A stretch of 35,147 nucleotides of DNA from QQUD01 sp039029915. Its GTDB lineage: Bacteria; Chloroflexota; Anaerolineae; Promineifilales; Promineifilaceae. Shown here one piece after another: positions 21,821-31,433 of this stretch. The DNA lies in contig JBCCFD010000022.1 in assembly GCA_039029915.1 (NCBI GenBank), positions 1 through 35,147 on the forward strand. Reading direction: 5' to 3'. How positions within the stretch are numbered: position 1 is the stretch's first letter; every line of letters starts with the position of its first letter. The notes beneath the pieces were generated by a model. That model saw only the letters and a program-made list of their open reading frames with translations. It did not search any database and was not told where the DNA came from. Both the position numbers and the translations under genes were made by a program.

Positions 21821-23163
21821 TATGCTTGTGGCTGACCTGATTGAAGTTGGTGTTTCAAGGCATACCACATCATTTGTGGGGAAAACAGAATCGCCGGAGA
21901 ACGTTTCAAATTTTGAATCTCTACAAAAGCTTCAGCAATTGCCCTTTCATGAGGTAATGCTTCCAACAGTTTGGGAAAGTACCAGCCAGCTACACGTTCT
22001 ATCACCGATTGATTCTCGATATTCCCCAACCATTCTTGATCTGAGCTTGAGGCTAGTAGCCACGGCACGTCAATTATTTTAGGGTATCGTCGCTGAAACG
22101 ACCATGCAAAATCATCTAATGTCGAATCCCATTTCTCAAATTGACGCAGCAATGCCTCTGCCGCCATTGCTGAAACGGACATCCCTTGCCCATAAATAGG
22201 ATTCAGGCGGCAAACGGCATCCCCAACGACAATAAGGCGATCAGGCCATGCTGGCATTTTTTCAAAATGTCGCCAAACATTTGCCATCCCTCTAAATCCT
22301 CTTATGGCTGATATGGGCTGAGCTTCAGTTACAAATTGATAAAATTCTGGGCCAACGTCCTTGGCAAAAGCGTCAAAGCCAGCCTCATCGGTTGGAGGAT
22401 AATCTCCCATCATCCCGTTTAGGGTCGCTATCCAACGGCCGTTTTCTTCGTGATATACAAAGCCACCCCGCTCATGATAGCCAGGCTCAGTTGGAATCAT
22501 CATCATGTGCCAATCAATATTTTGGTGAGGCGACAGATGAAAACGTCTACTCGCATACCCCGTTTGAGAATCAATCACAGTTTCGTCAACGGATGAATAT
22601 CCTAAACCAGTTAACCAGTGAGTTGTTTTTGAGCCATAACCAGAAGCATCTACAACGAAATCAGCAAAGACGTGGGTATTCGCTTCCGTCCCCTTCCGCG
22701 AAACGTTTACACCCTGTACCTGGCCATCATGATGAATCAAATTCAATACTCTGGTTTGCTCTTGAAATGTCACATTGGGTAACGCTTTCACACGCCGCCT
22801 CACGATATCTTCCAATAACAGGCGGCTACATGCGTATGTACAATGGCCACTCTCAAACCGATCTAGCCAAATGCCCCGGCTATAAACGTGCATTTTTTCT
22901 GTTAAATCAATGTAATTTGCACCTGCCGCGGTGAGCTCCTCGCCAATATTTGGGAAGAGCGCACTCATAATTTCAGCACCTCTTTCCAAAAGAATATGCA
23001 CTTGTAAGTCTTGCGGCACGCCTGGACGGGTCTTTGGAGATTCAGGGAGTGAATCTCGTTCTAAGATGACAACTTCTTCAAAGAAATCAGACAAAACACG
23101 AGCCGTCCACAATCCAGCAAAGCTTCCACCAATAATCGCTGCTTTCTGAAAACGATACGCCAT
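21820..23163 (-). CDS. FAD-dependent monooxygenase-like oxidoreductase
   Basis: A 447-aa flavoprotein of the PHBH/geranylgeranyl-reductase-like class. The N-terminal Rossmann fold reads AAIIGGSFAGLWTARVL, with the ribose-binding Glu35 in VVILERDSLP. This is a GGSFAG variant of GxGxxG. The second FAD motif is VVGDAVCRLNPIYGQGMS (Gly314-Asp315), and VVDASGYGSKT is the middle DG-like segment. It probably acts on a hydrophobic substrate in the cytoplasm; which one cannot be said. The start is firm, with AAGGAGG 7 nt before the ATG at 23163. It is transcribed alone toward the shared terminator. It contains one palindrome at 22435. Confidence 0.9.
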   Translation of the reverse strand: MAYRFQKAAIIGGSFAGLWTARVLSDFFEEVVILERDSLPESPKTRPGVPQDLQVHILLERGAEIMSALFPNIGEELTAAGANYIDLTEKMHVYSRGIWLDRFESGHCTYACSRLLLEDIVRRRVKALPNVTFQEQTRVLNLIHHDGQVQGVNVSRKGTEANTHVFADFVVDASGYGSKTTHWLTGLGYSSVDETVIDSQTGYASRRFHLSPHQNIDWHMMMIPTEPGYHERGGFVYHEENGRWIATLNGMMGDYPPTDEAGFDAFAKDVGPEFYQFVTEAQPISAIRGFRGMANVWRHFEKMPAWPDRLIVVGDAVCRLNPIYGQGMSVSAMAAEALLRQFEKWDSTLDDFAWSFQRRYPKIIDVPWLLASSSDQEWLGNIENQSVIERVAGWYFPKLLEALPHERAIAEAFVEIQNLKRSPAILFSPQMMWYALKHQLQSGQPQA

Positions 23164-23212
23164 TAAGCCCTCCTTACTGCCGAGTGGCTACGGTATGCAG
23201 TTGAAAAACACG

Positions 23213-23228
23213 CTTGCCAACAGGCGAG
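23213..23228 (-). terminator. Possible terminator downstream of the RHH gene
   Basis: On the reverse strand CTCGCC-TGTT-GGCAAG, followed after three bases by TTTTT. It lies 104 nt beyond the RHH stop. One G-T pair is needed, so strength is moderate. Confidence 0.4.
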
Positions 23229-23331
23229 GCTTTTCATTTAGTCGATGCTACTTTTATTTCGTTTTTCACTGCTTCATTTGTTTATTTGACTAATCGTTTT
23301 ATATCTTAGCGGAATGTTGTACTGAGATCAA

Positions 23332-23718
23332 TTAACACACTCTGTCTGCCAATATTTGCTTCACACTCTTGTTTGCTCTAAAGACGCCGTATACTTGAAT
23401 TGACTCAAACACAGCATCGGCCAATTCAGGCTCAACGTTATCTTCAATTAAAAGCATCCCAACCACAAAGGCAGAAATCTTCTCGTTTTTATCCAACCGT
23501 TTTTTCAAGGCTTCTTCCGTAAATACCATCACGCCCATTACCATCGCTTTACGGGTAATCGACTCTTCTACCTTATTTTCATGCTTATCTAGCTGCCGCC
23601 TGATCGCGCTGCGAATAAAATCGGTTCTTGTTGAGAAGAAACCTTCATCAACGAGCAAGTCAACTTTACCCAAATCAACAACGCTCATATTAATTGTAAT
23701 TTTTTCTGTTTCAGCCAT
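23332..23718 (-). CDS. Ribbon-helix-helix (CopG-like) transcription regulator with extra C-terminal domain
   Basis: A 128-aa protein. Residues 5-50 fit a ribbon-helix-helix domain: the beta strand KITINMSVVDLGKVDLLV, then helices containing STRTDFIRSAIRRQLDKH. The remaining 75 residues (VFTEEALKKRLDKNEKISAF, ...ELADAVFESIQVYG) are an unidentified alpha/beta domain that could sense a ligand or form higher oligomers. RHH proteins bind DNA as dimers at short palindromes, and matching palindromes based on CATCCATAT lie in the promoter region between this gene and the divergent lipoprotein gene. Autoregulation plus control of the lipoprotein is the simplest reading. The ATG at 23718 has no strong ribosome site. 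Confidence 0.85.
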   Translation of the reverse strand: MAETEKITINMSVVDLGKVDLLVDEGFFSTRTDFIRSAIRRQLDKHENKVEESITRKAMVMGVMVFTEEALKKRLDKNEKISAFVVGMLLIEDNVEPELADAVFESIQVYGVFRANKSVKQILADRVC

Positions 23719-23725
23719 TTTAATA

Positions 23726-23871
23726 CTCCATATAGGTAGAGAACAATGTGTTCTTTGAAATAAACCTGCTTAAAATTACCCAAATAGATGTTATATACCA
23801 TCCATATAGATGGTTAAAGAGTATCAAATTAAATCAAGCTTGTCAACATCCAATTACCATCCATATGGATG
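23726..23871. promoter_or_regulatory. Operator cluster for the RHH regulator
   Basis: Perfect palindrome CATCCATATGGATG (23858-23871); near-perfect ACCATC-CATATA-GATGGT (23797-23814); a weaker CTCCATATAGG (23726-23736) next to the RHH start; and a half-site GATG at 23787-23790. The two main sites have centres about 59 bp apart, near an integral number of helical turns. AGAACA-ATG-TGTTCT (23740-23754) is a separate palindrome. Confidence 0.65.
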
Positions 23872-23939
23872 TCGAAATGCTTGACATTCACTTTATCATG
23901 GTCAAGGACACAACAATTACCCTTTGGAGAATCTTTTTT

Positions 23940-26066
23940 ATGCTTTTAAAATGGCCGTTTCCTATCCTCACCTTATTTATTTTGCTGGCAGCCTGCGGGC
24001 AATCGAATACCGCAACACCCCAACCTACCACGACAGAGCCTGCTCCCATCAATACTGCAACACCGATCATTGAAGCCCCAACAGCAGAAAGCCCAACAGC
24101 AGAAAGCTTAACCACAGAGAGCGCCACCGAGGCACCGCCAGAGGTAGAAGATGCGGCACCAACGGCCGTTTCTCAGCCCGCTGAAAACCCAACCCCCTTT
24201 GCTGGCTGGCCAGAGCCAGAAAAAACCTTAAATCGCTTAAGTCGAGAATCCATCTTAGCTAACCAACAGGCAACCTATCAAGAGCTATCCCAAAATGATC
24301 CACCAGCTAGAGACGATATCCAACTGGCCCAGGATTTTCGTGGGGTCACCGTATCACAGGATAATGTGCCAGTCGTCACAGAACCGCTCCCAGTCGGCAC
24401 TCAGCAAGCCTTCTTTATCAGTGATATTGGCACAAACGAACGGCGTTCGCCTGATTTTGAGCTTAAATTTGTAAGCGAGCACGCCTATTTTTGGTTTGAT
24501 ACGACAGAAGGTCTTGTAGAACCAGCCTCTAACGACTTAGAAACGATTGGCGCCGCCTTTGACCAAATCCATGCGGATGTCACATTTTTCTTTGGCCCTG
24601 AAGACAATCCCGGAATTGATGGTGATCCACGGATACATATTGTGAACGTATCACCATTAACCCTATGCGGCAGTAGCTCCTGCGGTGTCTTAGGCTATGT
24701 AGACAGCAGCAACTTTTTACCACAAGAAGCTTTTCCAACTTCAAATGCCAAAGAGATGTTTGTCATGAACGGCAGTATCTTTGGTGGCTCTACTTATCTT
24801 GACGTGCTGGCCCACGAGTTCCGGCACATGATTGAGGACAACTACGACACGAACGACCAAGATTGGGAGGTAGAGGGGTCGGCGATGCTGGCTGAAGATT
24901 TACTGGGGTATTCTTCAGACCCAATTTCTAGAGGCAACCTCTTCTTAAACAACCCCGACCAGCAGCTCAACCGCTGGACAGATGGCAACTCTATTCCTTA
25001 TTACGGACAGGGTTATGTCCTCAATCGATATATCTTTAATCGTCTTGGAGAAGATTTATACCGTGATTTTGCCACTCACCCGCTACCGGGATTTAACGCT
25101 ATTGATGCGATTGCCCAAGATAATAATTTAGGCTTTACTGGACACCAGCTTTGGCAAGATTGGTTGGCCTCACTGGCCATTCACACCCATCCTAATGTGC
25201 CCGAGCAATATTTCTTACGCGACGGACTTAATCGTGTCAGTATGAGCTCCCTTTCAACTTTCCCTTATGCAGAAGAAACGGCCGTTTCCCAATTCGCCGC
25301 CGATTATTATGAGTTAGAAGGAACGGGCACCGCTACATTAACATTTATTGGGTCTAATCACGTCAGTTTGCTGCCTGTTCAAGCCCCGTCTGGCGCGTAT
25401 ATGTGGTTAGCTGATCGAGCGAACAATAGCCAAATGCAGCTCATGCGCCAGTTTGACTTAACGGCCGTTTCTAGCGCCACCCTCCAGTTTGATCTCTATC
25501 AGGACATAGAATACGCTTACGATTACACCTACCTTTCCATTTCCACAGATGGTGGAGCCAGTTGGGTAGGTCTTCAGGGCGCACAGGCCCAAAGCAGAGT
25601 CAGCGGAGATGATCCATCCGGTACAACATACACCAGTCATTTTTACACCGGACGAAATAACAATTGGGTTCAAGAGACGGTCGATTTAACGTCCTATGCT
25701 GGCCAGACTGTTTGGATACGGTTTGATTACATCACCGACCCAATTCTCACATTTGGCGGGTTTGCCATTGATAACATCGCCATTCCTGAAATTGAATTTT
25801 ATGATGATGCCGAGGCAGACACTGGCTGGATTGCTAATGGATTTGTTCGGGCAACCAGCTATATCCCACAGCAGTGGCATCTTCAATTAATCAGATTTGA
25901 GAAAGATGTCCCAATCGTTATGGCTTTAGAGTTATCTGAAGAAAACACAGCTATAATTGACATTCCGTTGACAGATTCCGGTGGCGGGCGTCCCATTCTC
26001 ATCGTTTCAGCATCAGCGCCAATGACGCTTCAACCCGCAATTTATGAATTAAATATTGATAATTAG
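23940..26066 (+). CDS. Immune-inhibitor-A-like lipoprotein metallopeptidase
   Basis: A 708-aa exported lipoprotein. The signal peptide MLLKWPFPILTLFILLAACG ends in the lipobox LAAC. A Thr/Pro/Glu-rich linker with repeated PTAES units (~25-85) lifts the enzyme from the membrane. The catalytic domain (~150-470) has VLAHEFRHMIED (His292, Glu293, His296) with WEVEGSAMLAEDLLGY downstream supplying the probable third ligand. The C-terminal part has a jelly-roll-like domain (YTYLSISTDGGASWVGL, IRFDYITDP, GGFAIDNIAI) typical of immune inhibitor A (M6-like) proteins. Extracellular protein degradation is the likely job. The frame runs upstream to 23748, but GGAG 10 nt before the ATG at 23940 and the lipobox position fix the start. 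It is divergent from the RHH regulator across its operators, and followed by an S41 lipoprotein gene. Confidence 0.9.
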   Translation: MLLKWPFPILTLFILLAACGQSNTATPQPTTTEPAPINTATPIIEAPTAESPTAESLTTESATEAPPEVEDAAPTAVSQPAENPTPFAGWPEPEKTLNRLSRESILANQQATYQELSQNDPPARDDIQLAQDFRGVTVSQDNVPVVTEPLPVGTQQAFFISDIGTNERRSPDFELKFVSEHAYFWFDTTEGLVEPASNDLETIGAAFDQIHADVTFFFGPEDNPGIDGDPRIHIVNVSPLTLCGSSSCGVLGYVDSSNFLPQEAFPTSNAKEMFVMNGSIFGGSTYLDVLAHEFRHMIEDNYDTNDQDWEVEGSAMLAEDLLGYSSDPISRGNLFLNNPDQQLNRWTDGNSIPYYGQGYVLNRYIFNRLGEDLYRDFATHPLPGFNAIDAIAQDNNLGFTGHQLWQDWLASLAIHTHPNVPEQYFLRDGLNRVSMSSLSTFPYAEETAVSQFAADYYELEGTGTATLTFIGSNHVSLLPVQAPSGAYMWLADRANNSQMQLMRQFDLTAVSSATLQFDLYQDIEYAYDYTYLSISTDGGASWVGLQGAQAQSRVSGDDPSGTTYTSHFYTGRNNNWVQETVDLTSYAGQTVWIRFDYITDPILTFGGFAIDNIAIPEIEFYDDAEADTGWIANGFVRATSYIPQQWHLQLIRFEKDVPIVMALELSEENTAIIDIPLTDSGGGRPILIVSASAPMTLQPAIYELNIDN

Positions 26067-26159
26067 GGACTAGGGATCAACGGTTAGGAAATTCTGATTC
26101 CTGATCAATAACCCTCAAACACCAATCTCTTATTATCAAGCACCAAGCAAGGAGATCAC

Positions 26160-28700
26160 ATGATCAATCGCCGAATTTTGTGGATACTGAGCTTAACGGC
26201 CGTATTCTTCACCCTCACTGCATGCGCCATTGAACAGCCTGCCGAAACCGATGAGCCCACAGAGGACGTCACTAACCCTGTTGAAGAAACAGATAATGAG
26301 GAAACAGAGACCCCCACAGACGAACCGGAACCAACCAACACGCCAGAACCAGAGCCAACGGACACACCTGAGCCTGTCGAAGAAGAACCCACCCCTGAGC
26401 CTATCGAAGAAGAGCCAGCACCCGAACCCGTTGAGGAAGAACCAACAGCTGAACCCATTGACATCTCCGATTTACCAGGTGAGCCAGCCACCATCGTCAA
26501 CGATGAAGGTGGACCAGTCAATATCACCGGTGTCGTTACGTACACAAGTCCCTTCTTTACGCTTGGGGTCACGGCTCCTGTTGTCATTTTGGAAGACCAA
26601 GCGGGTTTTGTTGACCGAGACGAAAACTACATTTTCCCCGTTGAATCACAGGCGTTAGGACAAATTACATCAGACTTTTTTACCTCTCCATTTACCTACT
26701 CTCTGGCTTTGCCCATCGAACCACAGGGCGGTTTCCGCGATGTTGATAATGATGGCGAAGCGGATCAGGGTGTCCAAGTGTTTGCCGTTGCGTACTGGAC
26801 GAATACTTACGGCGACCCCTTCTTAGAAGAACGAGATTTAGGCGGCGGGGGCTGGTCAGGCTCTTATGCGTCAACCATTATTAGCACCGATCCTGACTTT
26901 GAGCGAGAGATTGTCGGCGGCATCTTCCTTGTTTTCGCTCAAGATGATCAGCAGGGATTCCCCTCTGGTTTTGGGGATGATCAACTTCTCTTCACCGAAG
27001 ATGACCCTATTGTGTCAATCCCTGCTGGATACACAATTGTTGATATCAACAGCGAGCCGTTTATTTTTGACCGCTCCCGTAACCCCGTTGTTGATCTTTT
27101 AGAAGCAGAAGGTGCCGCGCTTGTTGATTACTCTGAAGAAACGTATACAGAAGCTTTCAATGGGTTAGTCGACCAGCTCATTAATGAGTACGCTTTCACG
27201 GATTATAAAGGCATTAATTGGGAGGCACTCCGCGCCGAATTTTCACCCTTCTTTGAAGAGGCAGATGCCAACGAGGATGCTGACCTTTACCTTCGCGCCC
27301 TGCGTGACTTTGCTTGGCGTATTCCAGACGGTCACGTCAGTGGACCATTCATTGGAGATGAGTTCCGTGAAAATGTCCTCGGCGGTCTTGGACTGGCAAT
27401 GCGTGAACTTGATGACGGTCGGGCGATGGTCACCTTTGTGGTGGAAAATAGCCCTGCCAGTGATGCCGGCATTGAAGAACGGGCGGAAATTACGGCCGTT
27501 AATGGCGTCCCTGTTACAGAGCATATCGACAACACGATTGGCTGGACAGGCCCCTACAGCACATCACACGCCGAACGACTGGCAAAACAGCAGTTTGCCC
27601 TCCGCTTCCCAACCGGCTCAACCGTTGAGCTGACCTACACCAACCCAGGTGGATCATCCCAAACCGTTTCGCTCAATGCCAGCTCGGAACTAGACAGTTA
27701 TTTCTACTGGTTTGAAGATGATGACCGGGACGGCTTTGAACTGCCGGTTGAGTATGAACTACTTGACTCAGGCGTAGGCTACGTCAACATTTTCTCATTC
27801 TCAGACAACAGCTTGCTTGCCATTACCCTGTGGGAACGCATGATACGCACGATGAAAGATGAGGGAGTCACAGACCTTATCATCGATATGCGCACAAACG
27901 GCGGTGGACTCGGCTCTTTGGCAAACAATATGTCCGCTTACTTCTTCCAAGAAACGTTCCCGCTGGGCAACTCTAGCTTTTGGGATGATGAGCGAGGGGA
28001 ATTCTATGCTGATCCTGAAAATGTCCGTGAATTTGTTTTACCCCCAGAAGATTTGCGCTTTGATGGTAATGTAGTGGTCTTAGTTGGTCCAGATTGTGCC
28101 AGCGCCTGTGAATTCTTCTCCTTTAACTTTACAATTACGGATCGAGCCACAGTTGTTGGGCATTTCCCATCTGGCGGTTTAGGGGGTGCGGTTGATTCGG
28201 TTGCCATGCCTGAAGATGAAAATTTCCGCTTTACGCAAGGCCGTGCTGTAGGCCCAGATGGCAACATTCATATTGAGGGAATCGGAGTTGTACCTGACAT
28301 TCGGGTACCCATCACGGAAGAGACGTTATTTGATCAAGAGGATGCTGTACTAGAAACGGCCGTTGCGTTCTTAGTCGGCGAAATAGTCGACAAAGGCCCA
28401 ATTTCAATCGGTGAAAGCATCGACGACACCATTCTGCCCGGCCAGAAATTCCGCTATACCCTCACCCTCTCTGAAGACGATGTGTTCGACATGCTCGTTG
28501 ATAGCAACACCGATGGCGTCAATCTCATCCTGACCGTCCTCGACGAAAACGACAATGTTCTCGCCGAAACAGAACCCGACACCCGCACAGGCTTTGTCGA
28601 CATCGCCCTCGGCGACACAGTCACGCTCATTCTTGAAGTCTCGACTGAAGACAACAAAACACAGGCTGACTTTACAATTTCTGTTGCGGATGCGAGTTAG
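26160..28700 (+). CDS. Tricorn-like S41 peptidase lipoprotein
   Basis: An 846-aa exported lipoprotein: signal peptide INRRILWILSLTAVFFTLTAC with lipobox LTAC (cut here as ILSLTAVFFTLTAC), an acidic Pro/Glu/Thr linker (~30-100), and a beta-rich N-terminal domain. A PDZ domain follows at ~410-475 (GLGLAMRELDDGRAMVTFVV, ENSPASDAGI), then an S41 core with LIIDMRTNGGG and nucleophile Ser648 in DCASACEFF. Aligned with E. coli Prc, the position 25 residues after the Ser holds Gly rather than the catalytic Lys, and GHFPSGGLGG resembles S41B/tricorn-type members, which use a different triad. A C-terminal ~100-residue beta domain (from GPISIGESIDD) resembles a prepeptidase C-terminal domain. The start is supported by AGGAG 6 nt upstream. 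It is co-directional with the immune-inhibitor-like gene, 93 nt apart. Confidence 0.92.
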   Translation: MINRRILWILSLTAVFFTLTACAIEQPAETDEPTEDVTNPVEETDNEETETPTDEPEPTNTPEPEPTDTPEPVEEEPTPEPIEEEPAPEPVEEEPTAEPIDISDLPGEPATIVNDEGGPVNITGVVTYTSPFFTLGVTAPVVILEDQAGFVDRDENYIFPVESQALGQITSDFFTSPFTYSLALPIEPQGGFRDVDNDGEADQGVQVFAVAYWTNTYGDPFLEERDLGGGGWSGSYASTIISTDPDFEREIVGGIFLVFAQDDQQGFPSGFGDDQLLFTEDDPIVSIPAGYTIVDINSEPFIFDRSRNPVVDLLEAEGAALVDYSEETYTEAFNGLVDQLINEYAFTDYKGINWEALRAEFSPFFEEADANEDADLYLRALRDFAWRIPDGHVSGPFIGDEFRENVLGGLGLAMRELDDGRAMVTFVVENSPASDAGIEERAEITAVNGVPVTEHIDNTIGWTGPYSTSHAERLAKQQFALRFPTGSTVELTYTNPGGSSQTVSLNASSELDSYFYWFEDDDRDGFELPVEYELLDSGVGYVNIFSFSDNSLLAITLWERMIRTMKDEGVTDLIIDMRTNGGGLGSLANNMSAYFFQETFPLGNSSFWDDERGEFYADPENVREFVLPPEDLRFDGNVVVLVGPDCASACEFFSFNFTITDRATVVGHFPSGGLGGAVDSVAMPEDENFRFTQGRAVGPDGNIHIEGIGVVPDIRVPITEETLFDQEDAVLETAVAFLVGEIVDKGPISIGESIDDTILPGQKFRYTLTLSEDDVFDMLVDSNTDGVNLILTVLDENDNVLAETEPDTRTGFVDIALGDTVTLILEVSTEDNKTQADFTISVADAS

Positions 28701-28717
28701 CTAAATCGTAAACTGAG

Positions 28718-28758
28718 GATTGGTTGATTGGAGATTAGGGATTGATAATCAACCAATC
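28718..28758. terminator. Inverted repeat between convergent genes
   Basis: GATTGGTTGATT (28718-28729) and AATCAACCAATC (28747-28758), 12 perfect bases around 17 nt, between the S41 and lon stops. It is built from the same GGGATT/CCCAAT-like words as the heptamer repeat elsewhere. T tracts are absent, so termination is uncertain. Confidence 0.5.
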
Positions 28759-28773
28759 CCCAATTTCCAATTA

Positions 28774-31263
28774 TCACGAAGGCGGAATATTCTGGGAGGG
28801 CAAGCCTCGAATTGGCGTCGGTTTGGGACGAGATTTTGCCACAAATGGTGTTGGCAATAGGGCAAGCTCCAAAACTTGCTGTACTCGATCAACCAGAATA
28901 ATTTTTAAATCTTGACGCAGTTTTTTGGGAATATTTTCCAGATCGCTTTCATTTTTAGCGGGCATGGCAAACGTCTTAATGCCGGCCCGACGAGCGGCGA
29001 GGGCTTTTTCACGAATTCCCCCAACAGGTAAAACTCGTCCTCGAAGCGTAATTTCACCTGTCATGCTGACGTCACGACGAATCGGCCGTTCCGTAAACGC
29101 GGAAATTAAGGCTGTTGATAAAGCCACCCCCGCCGAAGGCCCATCTTTTGGAATCGCTCCTTCCGGCAGGTGAATGTGAATATCAGTATTTTCAAACCGC
29201 TGCGCATCGATCCCCCAATGCATGGCTCGGCTGCGCGTATAAGTGAGCGCCGCATGGGCACTTTCCTGCATCACCTCACCAAGCTGCCCAGTTAGCTTAA
29301 GGCCGCCTTTACCCGGCATCAGATTCACTTCAATAAACATGATGTCCCCACCGGCTGCCGTCCAGGCAGCTCCAGTAGCCACACCAATTTCATCATCTTC
29401 AGCCAGCACGCTTTTAGAGTAACGAGGTGGACCAAGCAGGGACAGAATATGTTTACTGTTGATCTTCTTTGGGAATCGCTTGTTCTCCGCCACGCTTCGG
29501 GCTAGCTTCCGACACACATTGGCAATTTCACGCTCCAGGTTGCGAACCCCTGATTCAAGCGTGTACCGCTGAATAATCGTGCGGAACGCTTCATCTTCAA
29601 ATCGAATGCCCAAATTTGACAAACCGTGCATCTCAATTTGGCGCTGAAGTAAAAATTGGCGGCAAATTTCCAGCTTTTCTTCTTCCAAATAACCAGAAAA
29701 CTCGATCACCTCCATCCGATCTTGTAAAGCTGGCGGGATACTATCCATATAGTTTGCTGTAGTCACAAACATAATATTGGACAGGTCAAAATCTAGCTCT
29801 AAAAAGTGATCAGAAAAGGTGTTATTTTGTTCCGGGTCTAGCACTTCAAGCAGCGCCGAGGACGGATCGCCTCGGAAATCATTGCCCAATTTATCAATCT
29901 CATCCAGCATAAAAAGCGGGTTTTTTGTACCAGCTCGTCGTAAGGCTTGAATAATTCGTCCGGGCATTGCGCCAATATAGGTGCGCCGGTGCCCTCGAAT
30001 TTCAGCTTCGTCACGGACACCGCCAAGACTTAATCGAACAAATTCACGACCTAAAGCATTGGCAATAGAGCGTCCCATCGATGTCTTACCGGTTCCCGGT
30101 GGGCCAACAAAGCAGAGAATTGGGCTTCGCATTGTATCTGGGGTTATTTTTTTAACAGCTATATATTCAAGAATGCGCTCTTTGACTTTCTCTAGGCCGT
30201 AATGATCGTCATCAAGCACTTTGCCTGCATTTAGCACATCCAAATTGTCTTTAGAATCTTCAACCCACGGCAGTGACAAAATCCAATCGATATAGTTGCG
30301 AATGATGCCCACTTCGGGTGACATAGGTGGCATGGCAGATAGGCGGGCTAGCTCTTTTTCTAGCCGCGCCCGAGCCTCAAGCGGAAGCACTTTCTTTTCG
30401 GCCGCACTTCGTAATTCATGAATCTCTTGGGTAAAGACGTCCATCTCCCCCAATTCACCCTGAATAACGCGCATTTGTTCACGCAAGAAATGTTCACGCT
30501 GTGATTTTTCAACCTCTTGTTGCACTTGAGAATGAATTTTGTCCTCAAGTTCTAAAACGTCGAGTTCTTTGGCTAAAATAACATTTACTTTTTGCAAGCG
30601 CACGGCTGGGTCAAAAGTTTCTAAAATCTCTTGGCGTGTATTTACGTCGATACCTAACGTCGACGAAATAAAGTCAGCTAGCCAACCAGGTTCACCAATA
30701 TTGATTGCAAAGGTTAAGGCATCCTCTGGCAGGCTACGACTGTAGGTCGCTATTTTTTCAAAGAGCGTTAAGGCAGCTCGCATGCTCGCTTCGGTATTAC
30801 GATCCCAATCTATTGGTTCATATACAATTTTGGCCTTAACACGAATAAATGGCTCCCATTGAGTGAATTCAACGAGTTCAATTCGACGGCGACCTTGGGC
30901 CAAAATGCTTGTGCTGTTGTCAGGCATTTTAAGCGCTTTTCCGATAGCGACTTCTGTGCCGTAGGTATAAATATCTGCTTCCGTCGGATCCATGAGTTCG
31001 CTATCTTTTTGGGTCGCAACGATGATATTTTGTTTGTTTTTCATTGCCTCGCGTACGGCGGCTAATGACCGTTCACGGCCAATAAATAGCGGCATGACCA
31101 TCTGTGGATACAGCACGATATCCCGCAAAGGTAGAAATGGACATTCAATAAAGCCGTTTTCATCTTCAACCATCTCTAAATCAAATGCCTCGTCTTCAAG
31201 ACCAGGCATCGCGTTAATTAAATCTGGGTATTGCTCGAATTCAAAATCGTCATCAAGACTCAT
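28774..31263 (-). CDS. lon: ATP-dependent protease Lon
   Basis: An 829-aa cytoplasmic AAA+ serine protease that degrades misfolded and regulatory proteins. The N-terminal LON domain (FLPLRDIVLYPQMVMPLFIG) spans ~40-240. A coiled coil (LEDKIHSQVQQEVEKSQREH) follows. The AAA+ module has Walker A GPPGTGKTS (387-395), the pore-loop region SLGGVRDEAEIRGHRRTYIG and Walker B MLDEID (Asp454, Glu455). The protease domain has catalytic Ser710 in KDGPSAG and Lys753 in GGIREKALAA, exactly 43 residues apart as in E. coli Lon. Full length, with no missing motif. A ~40-residue acidic extension precedes the LON domain. The ATG at 31263 lacks a clear ribosome site. It has no exact ACGGCCGT, only related forms at 29083 and 30399. 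Convergent with the S41 gene. Confidence 0.97.
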   Translation of the reverse strand: MSLDDDFEFEQYPDLINAMPGLEDEAFDLEMVEDENGFIECPFLPLRDIVLYPQMVMPLFIGRERSLAAVREAMKNKQNIIVATQKDSELMDPTEADIYTYGTEVAIGKALKMPDNSTSILAQGRRRIELVEFTQWEPFIRVKAKIVYEPIDWDRNTEASMRAALTLFEKIATYSRSLPEDALTFAINIGEPGWLADFISSTLGIDVNTRQEILETFDPAVRLQKVNVILAKELDVLELEDKIHSQVQQEVEKSQREHFLREQMRVIQGELGEMDVFTQEIHELRSAAEKKVLPLEARARLEKELARLSAMPPMSPEVGIIRNYIDWILSLPWVEDSKDNLDVLNAGKVLDDDHYGLEKVKERILEYIAVKKITPDTMRSPILCFVGPPGTGKTSMGRSIANALGREFVRLSLGGVRDEAEIRGHRRTYIGAMPGRIIQALRRAGTKNPLFMLDEIDKLGNDFRGDPSSALLEVLDPEQNNTFSDHFLELDFDLSNIMFVTTANYMDSIPPALQDRMEVIEFSGYLEEEKLEICRQFLLQRQIEMHGLSNLGIRFEDEAFRTIIQRYTLESGVRNLEREIANVCRKLARSVAENKRFPKKINSKHILSLLGPPRYSKSVLAEDDEIGVATGAAWTAAGGDIMFIEVNLMPGKGGLKLTGQLGEVMQESAHAALTYTRSRAMHWGIDAQRFENTDIHIHLPEGAIPKDGPSAGVALSTALISAFTERPIRRDVSMTGEITLRGRVLPVGGIREKALAARRAGIKTFAMPAKNESDLENIPKKLRQDLKIILVDRVQQVLELALLPTPFVAKSRPKPTPIRGLPSQNIPPS

Positions 31264-31433
31264 AAGGTATCCATATTGGGTGCTATGCTATCGTTGTTGA
31301 ATTAGGTCGATAACTTACCGAGGTTTAAAATTAGATTCACCATAAAGAGGACTAAAATCCCAGTCGGATCAATCTTTCTTTATGGGCAGTTTGTTCTCCA
31401 AATATCAAAAAATGGCTTTAAAAGAATCGTGTT

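Noticed and set aside
23740..23754. AGAACA-ATG-TGTTCT as a LexA/SOS box
   Set aside because: GAAC and GTTC are separated by five bases, not the four of the Gram-positive-type box, and the flanking genes are not SOS genes. Kept only as an unassigned palindrome.
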